Both the position numbers and the translations under genes were made by a program. This document shows, piece after piece, positions 1 to 6,445 of a DNA stretch of 41,305 nt. Source of the DNA: Clostridia bacterium (GTDB lineage: Bacteria; Bacillota; Clostridia; Oscillospirales; CAG-272); assembly GCA_017504995.1 (NCBI GenBank), contig JAFVQC010000062.1, forward strand, positions 1 to 41,305, given 5' to 3'. A model generated the notes under the pieces. The model saw only the letters and a program-made list of their open reading frames with translations, was not told where the DNA came from and searched no databases. The first letter of the stretch is position 1. The number at the start of each line of letters is the position of its first letter.

Positions 1-62
1 CCGCAAGCGGTCCCCCTTCCCCGCTGGGGAAGGCTTTGGGTAACAGACGAATCGAAACCGAT
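1..62. repeat. Partial copy of the CCGCAAGCGG / CCCCTTCCCC palindromic repeat
   Basis: The window opens inside a repeat holding the CCGCAAGCGG palindrome and a CCTTCCCC-GCT-GGGGAAGG hairpin, followed by a tail of about 25 bases. The same sequence recurs as the reverse complement of about 272-336, so it belongs to the family of the complete element at 154-346. The upstream end lies outside the window. Confidence 0.7.
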
Positions 63-153
63 AATTCCATCTAGCCCGTAGAGGCAGTTCTATGGAACGA
101 GTTTTTTATTATAGTTATATTTCATAATGTTTTTTGCTAAAAGGGAAAACAGA

Positions 154-346
154 TCTCCTCATCCACCGCAAGCGGTCCCCCTTCCCCACAGGGGAAGGCT
201 TGCGGAAAACGATGCTTTTATAGCTTGTCGTTCGTGTGCGGTTGGTTGGGCTTTTTCACTATTGGCAGGTTTATCCTTTTCGGTTCGTCTGTTACTCAAA
301 GCCTTCCCCAGCGGGGAAGGGGGACCGCTTGCGGTGGATGAGGAGA
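154..346. repeat. 193-bp inverted-repeat (MITE-like) element
   Basis: Left arm 154-201 and right arm 298-346 are near-perfect inverted copies, starting TCTCCTCATCCACCGCAAGC and ending with its complement. Each arm carries an internal CCTTCCCC/GGGGAAGG hairpin. The roughly 95-base centre contains no convincing gene; the short open frames on both strands lack ribosome-binding sites. A related arm occurs at 41237-41282. The structure fits a non-autonomous mobile or extragenic palindromic element. No target-site duplication is evident. Confidence 0.7.
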
Positions 347-380
347 ACACGGAACTTGCTTTTTAAATGTCTATAAATAA

Positions 381-1688
381 TTATTTGTTCGATCCAAAAA
401 ACGCTTCCAGCTCTGCGGCGGCGACGGTGGTTTCCTCTCGGGTGTTCAGATCCTTGATCTTCACCGTTCCCGTTTCCAGCTCGCTTCCGCCCATGATCAG
501 GACGTGGGAATATTCTCCCTTGACCGCGTGCTCGATCTGCTTGCCGAATTTTTTCGATCCAAGGTAGACCGACGCGGTAACACCCGCCTCACGCAAGCGG
601 TTTGCCAGAGCCAGATAATGCTCAAAGGGAACGTCGTCGAACTTCGTGACCAGAACCTTGACCGCACTGCCGAAGCTTTCGGGAACAAGTCCGTGGGTCA
701 CAAGGAAGTTTTCAAGGGTCACGTCGCCCATGCCGTAGCCTACGCCCGATACCTTGGCATTCTTCACGAACAGTCCGACGAGATTGTCGTACCGTCCGCC
801 GCCAAACATGGCGCGGTTGTTCTCGGGGGCGTTGTCAAAGACCTCAAAGACGGTTCCCGTATAGTAATCCAAGCCGCGAATGATGCCGAAGTCAAAGAGA
901 CAATACTTGCTAAGATTCAGCTTTTCGAGAGCTTCAAACAGCGCGCGAAGCTCCTGCGCGCCCGTGGATTCGGGGCAGATCGCGGTAGCGTCGGTAACGC
1001 TCATACAATAGAGATCGTCGATGCGGCGGATCTGATCCTCGCTAAGACCCAGCGCAAAAAGATCCTTTTCGTAGGCGTCTCTCGGCACCTTGTTCTTCCG
1101 GTCAATGACCTTGGAGATCAGACGGGTGGTCTCGGTATCGGTATTGGCGATGGCGGCGATCACGTCGTTGAAGAACCGACGGTTGTTGATGCGAACGGTA
1201 AACATGGACTCGTCCGCGCCGAAGGACTTCATGATCTGAATGGCGCTGATGATCACCTCAAGGTCCGCCTCGTAGGTGTCACAGCCGAAAATATCCACGT
1301 TCAGCTGCCAGAATTCACGCAGACGTCCTCTCTGCGTGGCTTCGTAGCGATACATATTGGGAATGGAGAACCAACGGAGAGGGAAGGAAAGCTCGTTCAT
1401 CTTTCCTGCCACCATACGGGCGACGGTAGGGGTCATTTCGGGGCGGATCGCCAGCATGCGGTTGCCGCGGTCAATAAAGTTATAGGTCTGTTTGGTGGCG
1501 ATCTCCTCGCCGCTTTTCGCGGCGTAAAGCTCAAGGGATTCCAGCATCGGGCCGTTATATTCCTCGAAGGCAGAGGTCTCCAGAACCGAACGGATCTTGC
1601 CGAAGAACCAGTTCCGCAGACGCATCTCGTCGGGATAAAAATCTCTCGTTCCTTTATAGGGTTGCGTAGGAAGCAATTGTGCGCACAT
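381..1688 (-). CDS. hisS: Histidine--tRNA ligase
   Basis: This 435-residue cytoplasmic class II aminoacyl-tRNA synthetase charges tRNA-His with histidine. The N-terminal GTRDFYPDE segment, the class II motif 2 region around YRYEATQRGRLREFWQ and the HisRS-specific LDYYTGTVFEV block are all present. A C-terminal anticodon-binding domain begins near residue 330. The length matches the family. The ATG at 1688 is preceded by an AAAGGA site about eight bases away. The gene stands alone, reads leftward and has its own promoter. A 401-codon open frame on the opposite strand is a shadow. Confidence 0.97.
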   Translation of the reverse strand: MCAQLLPTQPYKGTRDFYPDEMRLRNWFFGKIRSVLETSAFEEYNGPMLESLELYAAKSGEEIATKQTYNFIDRGNRMLAIRPEMTPTVARMVAGKMNELSFPLRWFSIPNMYRYEATQRGRLREFWQLNVDIFGCDTYEADLEVIISAIQIMKSFGADESMFTVRINNRRFFNDVIAAIANTDTETTRLISKVIDRKNKVPRDAYEKDLFALGLSEDQIRRIDDLYCMSVTDATAICPESTGAQELRALFEALEKLNLSKYCLFDFGIIRGLDYYTGTVFEVFDNAPENNRAMFGGGRYDNLVGLFVKNAKVSGVGYGMGDVTLENFLVTHGLVPESFGSAVKVLVTKFDDVPFEHYLALANRLREAGVTASVYLGSKKFGKQIEHAVKGEYSHVLIMGGSELETGTVKIKDLNTREETTVAAAELEAFFGSNK

Positions 1689-1744
1689 GATGATATTCCT
1701 TTCTTTTAAACGGTTTGATTCGCAAAAAACAGATGTAACATCTT

Positions 1745-1773
1745 ATTATATCACACGATGCCCGTTTTGTCAA
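1745..1773 (-). promoter_or_regulatory. Sigma-A promoter of hisS
   Basis: On the minus strand TTGACA (1773-1768) is followed by a 17-base spacer and TATAAT (1750-1745), a full consensus match. Transcription would start near 1738, giving a leader of about 50 bases. No T-box-like structure fits in so short a leader. Confidence 0.85.
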
Positions 1774-1803
1774 TCGACAAAGCGTGTTTTTCCTCTTTCT
1801 TGC

Positions 1804-1832
1804 TTGACAAAATCGCGGTTTTGTGGTATAAT
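1804..1832 (+). promoter_or_regulatory. Promoter of toxin mRNA 1
   Basis: TTGACA (1804-1809), a 17-base spacer and TATAAT (1827-1832) form a perfect consensus promoter. The transcript would begin near 1839, leaving a leader of about 120 bases before the small toxin-like frame at 1958. It would run to the convergent terminator at 2039-2076. Confidence 0.88.
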
Positions 1833-1894
1833 GACAATCGGGGTATCGGGTCTTTCCCCGATATGAGCGTAAGCTCCACCATACGGTGGCGGTT

Positions 1895-1950
1895 GCTTCC
1901 TCAGTTCCGAGGAAGCGTGAATCTTTTTGCCTTCCTCGTACAGAGGGAGG
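1895..1950 (+). promoter_or_regulatory. Alternative hairpins over the toxin 1 ribosome-binding site
   Basis: GCTTCCTC (1895-1902) pairs perfectly with GAGGAAGC (1909-1916). Downstream, CCTTCCTC (1930-1937) can pair either with GAGGAAG (1909-1915) or with the Shine-Dalgarno block GAGGGAGG (1943-1950), the latter with one G-U pair. The two pairings exclude each other, which suggests a switch hiding or exposing the ribosome-binding site. This is read by eye; no folding energies were computed. Confidence 0.6.
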
Positions 1951-1957
1951 TGATAGC

Positions 1958-2044
1958 GTGGATTTTATCACTTGGCAGGATCTTCTTCAGGTCGCTTTGC
2001 TCGTGTTTGCCATTCTGTCTGTTTTTTATAACAAAAAAAGATAA
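1958..2044 (+). CDS. Small hydrophobic toxin-like peptide (Fst/Hol-Tox type), copy 1
   Basis: This 28-codon frame starts at GTG, seven bases after a strong GAGGGAGG site. It has a short polar N-terminus with a Trp, one hydrophobic span (about residues 9-24) and a basic end with Lys-Lys-Arg. That layout matches type I toxins of Gram-positive bacteria (Fst, TxpA, the putative holin-like toxins), which insert in the membrane. The C-terminal codons overlap the antisense RNA terminator. The paralogue at 2887-2979 has the same layout but a different sequence. Toxicity is inferred from architecture only. Confidence 0.75.
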   Translation: MDFITWQDLLQVALLVFAILSVFYNKKR

Positions 2045-2117
2045 CCGCCCTGCCGACCAAAGCTTAGCGGTTATCTTCTGTTAGGGTTAGGGAAGCAACC
2101 GTCATCGGTGCCTCTCT
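2033..2117 (-). ncRNA. Predicted antisense (antitoxin) RNA 1
   Basis: A consensus promoter at 2152-2124 on the minus strand fires toward the toxin gene. The RNA, about 85 nt, would start near 2117 and end in the T7 tract behind the hairpin at 2076-2039. It overlaps the toxin mRNA only at the terminator and the last toxin codons, which is the layout of the par locus of pAD1, with convergent RNAs sharing a bidirectional terminator. Its 5-prime region carries GACGGTTGCTTCC, nearly the same string as the toxin mRNA leader. Confidence 0.75.
2039..2076. terminator. Bidirectional terminator of toxin locus 1
   Basis: AGATAACCGC (2039-2048) pairs perfectly with GCGGTTATCT (2067-2076). The minus strand continues into seven T residues; the plus strand has only a short T-poor tail. 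The 18-base loop differs from that of locus 2, so loop-loop recognition between toxin and antisense RNA could be locus-specific. Confidence 0.85.
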
Positions 2118-2123
2118 GTTTTT

Positions 2124-2152
2124 ATTATACGCCAAAATGTTTGGCTTGTCAA
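2124..2152 (-). promoter_or_regulatory. Promoter of antisense RNA 1
   Basis: On the minus strand TTGACA (2152-2147), a 17-base spacer and TATAAT (2129-2124) form a perfect consensus promoter facing the toxin gene. Confidence 0.87.
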
Positions 2153-2212
2153 TAGTTTTCAAGAAATTTGTCCTCCGAGAGATCGGGGGGATTTTTGATA
2201 TTGTGATTTTTA

Positions 2213-2605
2213 TTATGAAAAAATTGCGTCCAGTCCTCCGCTTATAGCAAGTGCGGCTACAATAAATGCGATAATGATAAACGTAACGCATCCGCAACCT
2301 GCACCCATAGTTCCGCCGAAGGCTTTACCAAAACAGCCTTGTTCTTCCGATTCTTGGTTAACGTTTACGTATGTGGAGGAATAAGAAGTTGTTTCTTTTG
2401 GTTTTTCTTTTTCCGGTTCTTGTTGCTTTTGTTGACAGAGACAAGTATATCCTTTGGCGTGATAATTGCCACATTGCGGACATTTTATAATTTCTCCGTT
2501 ATTGACTTTTATTTGACATTGGCGGCAAATTTCGTAAACATCGGAAGGAAGTCCGCAAATTTTACATTGTCCCAATGTATGATTTTCGGTATGTGTTGAT
2601 TTCAT
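2213..2605 (-). CDS. Double zinc-ribbon protein with C-terminal membrane segment
   Basis: This 130-residue protein has cysteine pairs at 14/17 and 27/30 and again at 42/45 and 55/57, consistent with two zinc ribbons. A Gln/Glu/Lys-rich linker follows, and then one hydrophobic segment (about residues 106-125). It is probably anchored by its C-terminus with the zinc ribbons in the cytoplasm. AAGGAG precedes the ATG by about 13 bases, a rather long spacing. The gene is more AT-rich than its neighbours and sits between the two toxin loci, which suggests an accessory insert. The function is not recognised. Confidence 0.8.
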   Translation of the reverse strand: MKSTHTENHTLGQCKICGLPSDVYEICRQCQIKVNNGEIIKCPQCGNYHAKGYTCLCQQKQQEPEKEKPKETTSYSSTYVNVNQESEEQGCFGKAFGGTMGAGCGCVTFIIIAFIVAALAISGGLDAIFS

Positions 2606-2673
2606 TTTTTTGTTATTCTCCTTAAATGTGTGGTTTCTTTAAAGTCCAAATTTCGATTTCATATCCTATTGCT

Positions 2674-2702
2674 ATTATAACATGGTGATGTCTGTTTGTC
2701 AA
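2674..2702 (-). promoter_or_regulatory. Promoter of the zinc-ribbon gene
   Basis: On the minus strand TTGACA (2702-2697), 17 bases and TATAAT (2679-2674) form a perfect consensus. It lies back to back with the toxin 2 promoter, with 25 bases between the two -35 boxes. Confidence 0.85.
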
Positions 2703-2727
2703 GGAATTTCGACGAACCCAATTTTTC

Positions 2728-2756
2728 TTGACAAAACCTTACTTTTATGGTATAAT
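2728..2756 (+). promoter_or_regulatory. Promoter of toxin mRNA 2
   Basis: TTGACA (2728-2733), a 17-base spacer and TATAAT (2751-2756) form a perfect consensus promoter. The leader from about 2763 repeats the leader of locus 1 closely, including the CCACC-ATAC-GGTGG hairpin and the GGCGGTTGCTT box. Confidence 0.88.
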
Positions 2757-2833
2757 AGCAGTGGGATATCGGGTCTTTCCACGATATGAGCGTAAGCTCC
2801 ACCATACGGTGGCGGTTGCTTTCCTTTTTTTCA

Positions 2834-2878
2834 CGAAGGGAGCAAGTTTCTTTTTCTCCCTTCGGTTTCGAGGGGAGG
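2834..2878 (+). promoter_or_regulatory. Alternative hairpins over the toxin 2 ribosome-binding site
   Basis: CTCCCTTCG (2856-2864) can pair with CGAAGGGAG just upstream (2834-2842, perfect) or with CGAGGGGAG (2869-2877, one G-U), which contains the Shine-Dalgarno site. The pairings are mutually exclusive. The primary sequence differs from locus 1 but the arrangement is the same, which argues for selected structure rather than chance. Confidence 0.62.
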
Positions 2879-2886
2879 TGATCGTT

Positions 2887-2979
2887 ATGTACATAACCTT
2901 AGAGCAGCTTCTGCTGCTGGCGTCCTTCGTTGTCGCCCTCCTGTGCTATGTCCAAAATCACAATAATAAAAAGAAATAA
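2887..2979 (+). CDS. Small hydrophobic toxin-like peptide (Fst/Hol-Tox type), copy 2
   Basis: This 30-codon frame starts at ATG, eight bases after GGGGAGG. It has a short N-terminus, a Leu/Val-rich membrane span (about residues 8-22) and a tail rich in Asn, His and Lys ending in three lysines, typical of holin-like type I toxins. The stop codon abuts the shared terminator stem. It is paralogous in layout to the 1958-2044 frame, with little residue identity beyond the hydrophobic pattern and basic tail. Experimental toxicity is unknown. Confidence 0.78.
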   Translation: MYITLEQLLLLASFVVALLCYVQNHNNKKK

Positions 2980-3051
2980 CCGCCTCACTTCCACATAAGG
3001 CGGTTATTTTTATAATTCGCTGGGGAAGCAACCGTCATCGGTGCCCCTTCT
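2970..3051 (-). ncRNA. Predicted antisense (antitoxin) RNA 2
   Basis: A consensus promoter (3086-3058, minus strand) drives an RNA of about 80 nt that starts near 3051. It carries GACGGTTGCTTCCCC near its 5-prime end and terminates at the hairpin 3006-2979. As in locus 1 it meets the toxin mRNA only at the terminator. Confidence 0.75.
2978..3012. terminator. Bidirectional terminator of toxin locus 2
   Basis: AATAACCGCCT pairs with the AGGCGGTTATT copy downstream (with small loop offsets) and is followed by a T-rich tract on each strand. The stem resembles that of locus 1 but the loop sequence is unrelated. Confidence 0.82.
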
Positions 3052-3057
3052 GTTATT

Positions 3058-3086
3058 ATTATAAACCGCCGTTGACGGTTTGTCAA
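3058..3086 (-). promoter_or_regulatory. Promoter of antisense RNA 2
   Basis: On the minus strand TTGACA (3086-3081), 17 bases and TATAAT (3063-3058) form a perfect consensus. It physically overlaps a possible plus-strand promoter for the ABC operon (TTGACG 3072-3077, 16 bases, TATGAT 3094-3099). Confidence 0.85.
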
Positions 3087-3099
3087 GAGGTTTTATGAT
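3072..3099 (+). promoter_or_regulatory. Possible promoter of the ABC exporter operon
   Basis: TTGACG, a 16-base spacer and TATGAT lie 39 bases before the TTG start. The -35 box falls inside the spacer of the antisense RNA 2 promoter on the other strand, so polymerase could not occupy both at once. Confidence 0.55.
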
Positions 3100-3137
3100 A
3101 AATTAAGAAAAAATCCAAAAAAGCGGAGGATGAAGGG

Positions 3138-4175
3138 TTGACGGAACAAACAGAACGAAATGAGAAAGGGACGGAAACGATGGTTTCTGTCTGCGGATTG
3201 AGTAAACGATACGGTGAGACCCAAGCAATAGACTGCGTTTCCTGTTCTTTTGCAAAAGGTGGAATCCACGGGATTCTCGGTCCTGTCGGGGCAGGGAAAA
3301 CGACGCTGCTTGCGCTTCTTTCGGGCAGTCTTGACGCGGAAGAAGGAAGCGTTACGGTAAACGGCGTTTCCGTTTCCTCGGGAAACATCGAAATCCGCCG
3401 AAAAATCGGATATTTGAGAGAAAGACCAATCTTTCCCAAGGATATGACGGTGGAGGAAGTGTTGGATTTTATCGGCGCGTCTCGCGGCGTTGCCGAAGAA
3501 AAACGCTATCGACAGATCAAAGAAGCAATCGATCTTTGCGGTTTGGAATCCATTTGCCGCCGTTTGTGCGCGCGCTTAAATGCGGAGGGGAGGCAACGGC
3601 TGGAGTTGGCGGGGGCGCTCATGGGCAATCCCGATCTATTACTTTTGGACGAGCCGATTCGCGGCGCGATGGAAAAAAACGACGAGACGGTGGAGCTTGT
3701 TAAAATGCTCGGAAAGATCAAAACGGTGGTGCTTGCCACCTCGGATTTGTCCGTTGCGAGATCGCTTTGCTCGGACGTGGTGCTGCTGTCCGAGGGGAGA
3801 GTTATCGCGGCGGATACCTTTGCGGGCTTGGAAGAAAAGCTACTGAGAAGCAGAACGCTGATGGTGGAGACCAAGGGTGACGGACAGATGCTTCGGGAAG
3901 CGTTACAGACCCTTCCCGATGTGCTCGGTTGTGAGATGGCGCGGAACGGACGGACGGGTGAGCTTCGGTTTCGTCTCGACCATCGGGCAGACTGCGATCT
4001 TCGCGAGAGTGTATCTGCGTTGCTTGCGGCGAAGGGCGCGCCCGTTCTTTCCATGACGGATTCTGCCCTTACCCTCGAAGCGGTGTATCGGTCGCTGACC
4101 GCGTCGTCGGATGCGGCGCGTAAGGCAGATGCGTCGCCTGACGAAGGTTCAAAAAGAAAGGAGGCGAAGCAATGA
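3138..4175 (+). CDS. ABC transporter ATPase, GldA-like, with degenerate motifs
   Basis: This 345-residue nucleotide-binding subunit pairs with the permease that follows, overlapping it by four bases. Walker A (GPVGAGKTT, about 48-56) and Walker B (LLLLDEP, about 167-173) are intact. The signature normally reading LSxGxRQR is LNAEGRQR here, the D-loop GLD is absent, and the H-loop histidine is replaced (ATSDLS, about 200-205). ATP turnover may therefore be weak or regulatory. The C-terminal 110 residues resemble the accessory domain of ABC-2 ATPases. TTG is chosen because GGAGG lies eight bases upstream; ATG at 3180 is a shorter alternative with a weaker site. Confidence 0.87.
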   Translation: MTEQTERNEKGTETMVSVCGLSKRYGETQAIDCVSCSFAKGGIHGILGPVGAGKTTLLALLSGSLDAEEGSVTVNGVSVSSGNIEIRRKIGYLRERPIFPKDMTVEEVLDFIGASRGVAEEKRYRQIKEAIDLCGLESICRRLCARLNAEGRQRLELAGALMGNPDLLLLDEPIRGAMEKNDETVELVKMLGKIKTVVLATSDLSVARSLCSDVVLLSEGRVIAADTFAGLEEKLLRSRTLMVETKGDGQMLREALQTLPDVLGCEMARNGRTGELRFRLDHRADCDLRESVSALLAAKGAPVLSMTDSALTLEAVYRSLTASSDAARKADASPDEGSKRKEAKQ

Positions 4176-6391
4176 AGGCTATGATTCGTAAGGAGTTTGG
4201 CGCACTATTCCACGGGCTTCACGGATATTTGTTTTTCGGTATCTTCTGGATGCTTTGCGGTTTGTTCGTCACCGTATACAACCTGCTTTACGGTTCGTCG
4301 GCAATTGAATATACCATGAGATTCCTTGTGATTGCCGTAGCGATTCCCATGCCGTTCCTTACCGTTCGGCTGTTTTGCCATAACGACGAAGAGGAGCAGT
4401 TTCTTCGACACATGCCTCTGTCGGGCAAAACCGTCTTTTTTGGTAAATATTTGACCACACTTGCGGTTTTGGGAATTGCCACCTTATCGGTTGCGATGTT
4501 GCCGCTTCTTTTTGACTTTTTCGGAGAAGTAAACTATCTTTCCGCGTACGCCGCGTTGCTGGGATTCTTCTTTCTGGCGCATACCTTTCTGACGTTTCAG
4601 ATCTTTCTTGCCACACACATCGAAAAAAAGTGGGTGGCGTATCTCGTGAGCTTTGGTTCTGTTGCGGCGTTCATTGGCTTGCAAAGTCTTGGCGCGCTGC
4701 TGTCCGATCGGCTTGGAACGCTGTTCAATACTTTTTTGCCCTTCGTTTACGGCAGACTGGATTTTATGGTGATCTTGTTTTACCTTCTCCTGGCTCTCGT
4801 GTTTTTTGCCCTTGCTTTTTGGAAACGGATTGAGAGACGCGGTATCTTTGAGAAATTGTCCATTCGGATTCTTTCCGTGAGTATGGCGATTTTGCTTGCC
4901 ACACTTTCTCTGATTGTGTCACGCTTTCCTATTCGATGGAATCGGATTGACGTTACCGCAGATAAGACCTATACCATATCCGATTCCCTTGAAGGCTATT
5001 TTTCTTCTATTGAGGAAGACATCACGGTCTGGATCTTGGAGATGGAGGGGGGCGATGTGAAATTCGAGTATTTTCTGCATGATCTGGCAACTCATAGCCC
5101 CAAGCTGACCTTGAAGCAGGCGGATGCCGAGAAGGACGCCGCGCTACTTGAAAAGGCAGGCGTGACGGCGGAGGAAATGAAGTCGATTCCGTATGTCTTG
5201 ATTTTGGAAAGTAGACATCGAGTTGAGGTGATCGACTACTACAGCCTGTTCTATTACGTCAACGACAATACCGCGCTTCTGAATTTCTTCCAGTCCTATT
5301 TTGACGCCACCGAGGACGGAAAGATGTCGTGGTACGAATATCAGGAATACTATTATTATTTATATCAGTATGGCTTGCAGGATTCTCAATATGAGCAATA
5401 CCTCGTTTATCTGGTAAACGATTCGGTTTTGTATTTCCAAGGGGAGAGCGTGCTTGCCGCGGCGATGGAATACGTGGCGGCCGAACGGATTCCTACGAAA
5501 TACGTGTTGGAGGGACACGGCGAAGCGACAATGAAGGGAACTGTGCTGGAAGGACTGTTTTCCATTTACGGCAAAAGCATTCAACCCCTGACGCTCTCCG
5601 AAGCCGAAGGAATCCCCGCCGATGCGGCAAACGTGTTCCTTGCCACGCCCGAGAGGGATTATACCGAGGGAGAGGTCCGCGCGCTGCGCGACTATCTGGA
5701 ACGGGGAGGAACGCTGACGGTGCTGACCGATGAGCAGAATCTTGCCATGCCGAACCTGATGGGCTTGCTGGCGGAATACGGAATGAGCGCTGTCTCGGGC
5801 GCGGTAAAAGAAGAAATCGAGGTGACGGAGAACGACGGTGAGACCTTTGAGACTGTCATCAGCGACGAGGTGGAAGCCGTGGTGAACGGACAGCACGACG
5901 CCTTGGCGCAAACGCAGGAAGAAAAATCCTTAATTCCCGTGATCACGGGCGGAAACGCCATTTCCTTTTTGGAGACGTCGGATCGATCCTTGATCCTAAA
6001 TCCTCTGCTTTCTACCTCGGAGAAGGGGATCGTGGGAGACGCTGTCGAGGAAAAGGGCGTGCGAATCCTTGCGGCGGCGGCGGAAAACAACCGCGGCGCA
6101 AGGCTGTGCTGGTTTACGGGGGCGGATTCCTATATGGTGGCGTTGAGCGAGGTCAGCGCATCGGATGCGGCGATCTTCAACAATTTCTGCCTGTATCTGT
6201 CCTTGGATTGGACCGACTTCGAGTATCGCTCTGCCCTGACCCTGCCGCATGCCAGACCCTATCAGACAGCCCCTATGCAGGTAAAGACTTCTGTCGCCAC
6301 GGGCTTTGGTGTGGTGACGGTTTTGCTGATTCCCCTTGCCCTCGTCGGTATCGGCGTGGTGATTCGGTATCGGCGCAAAAAGATGGATTGA
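4172..6391 (+). CDS. ABC-2 permease fused to a GldG-like extracytoplasmic domain
   Basis: This 739-residue membrane protein is translationally coupled to the ATPase through ATGA. Residues 1-215 hold about six membrane segments of an ABC-2 permease (GldF-like). A further segment near 230-250 leads into a large exported region that opens with DVTADKTYTIS, typical of the GldG/ABC_transp_aux family. A final membrane segment (about 710-732) ends in a basic tail. GldF and GldG are often separate genes; here they are one chain. The substrate is unknown. A Tyr-rich stretch around residues 388-410 is unusual for the family. Confidence 0.87.
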   Translation: MKAMIRKEFGALFHGLHGYLFFGIFWMLCGLFVTVYNLLYGSSAIEYTMRFLVIAVAIPMPFLTVRLFCHNDEEEQFLRHMPLSGKTVFFGKYLTTLAVLGIATLSVAMLPLLFDFFGEVNYLSAYAALLGFFFLAHTFLTFQIFLATHIEKKWVAYLVSFGSVAAFIGLQSLGALLSDRLGTLFNTFLPFVYGRLDFMVILFYLLLALVFFALAFWKRIERRGIFEKLSIRILSVSMAILLATLSLIVSRFPIRWNRIDVTADKTYTISDSLEGYFSSIEEDITVWILEMEGGDVKFEYFLHDLATHSPKLTLKQADAEKDAALLEKAGVTAEEMKSIPYVLILESRHRVEVIDYYSLFYYVNDNTALLNFFQSYFDATEDGKMSWYEYQEYYYYLYQYGLQDSQYEQYLVYLVNDSVLYFQGESVLAAAMEYVAAERIPTKYVLEGHGEATMKGTVLEGLFSIYGKSIQPLTLSEAEGIPADAANVFLATPERDYTEGEVRALRDYLERGGTLTVLTDEQNLAMPNLMGLLAEYGMSAVSGAVKEEIEVTENDGETFETVISDEVEAVVNGQHDALAQTQEEKSLIPVITGGNAISFLETSDRSLILNPLLSTSEKGIVGDAVEEKGVRILAAAAENNRGARLCWFTGADSYMVALSEVSASDAAIFNNFCLYLSLDWTDFEYRSALTLPHARPYQTAPMQVKTSVATGFGVVTVLLIPLALVGIGVVIRYRRKKMD

Positions 6392-6437
6392 AACAATCCC
6401 CTCTTGTCGGCAATTGCCGACAAGAGGGGAATTGTTT
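6391..6437 (+). terminator. Terminator of the ABC exporter operon
   Basis: A 23-base stem centred on CAATTG at 6411-6416 is almost perfect (one bulged A) and begins at the last base of the stop codon. It is A-rich before and T-rich after, so it could act on both strands. Confidence 0.8.
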
Positions 6438-6445
6438 CGTGGTAT

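Noticed and set aside
504..1709. 401-codon plus-strand frame opposite hisS
   Set aside because: It mirrors a clear histidyl-tRNA synthetase, has no ribosome-binding site and shows no protein-like motifs.
1862..1900. Upstream ORF in the toxin leaders beginning ATGAGCGTAAGC
   Set aside because: Both loci have it, but the leader DNA is nearly identical there, no ribosome-binding site precedes the ATG, and the frames soon diverge.
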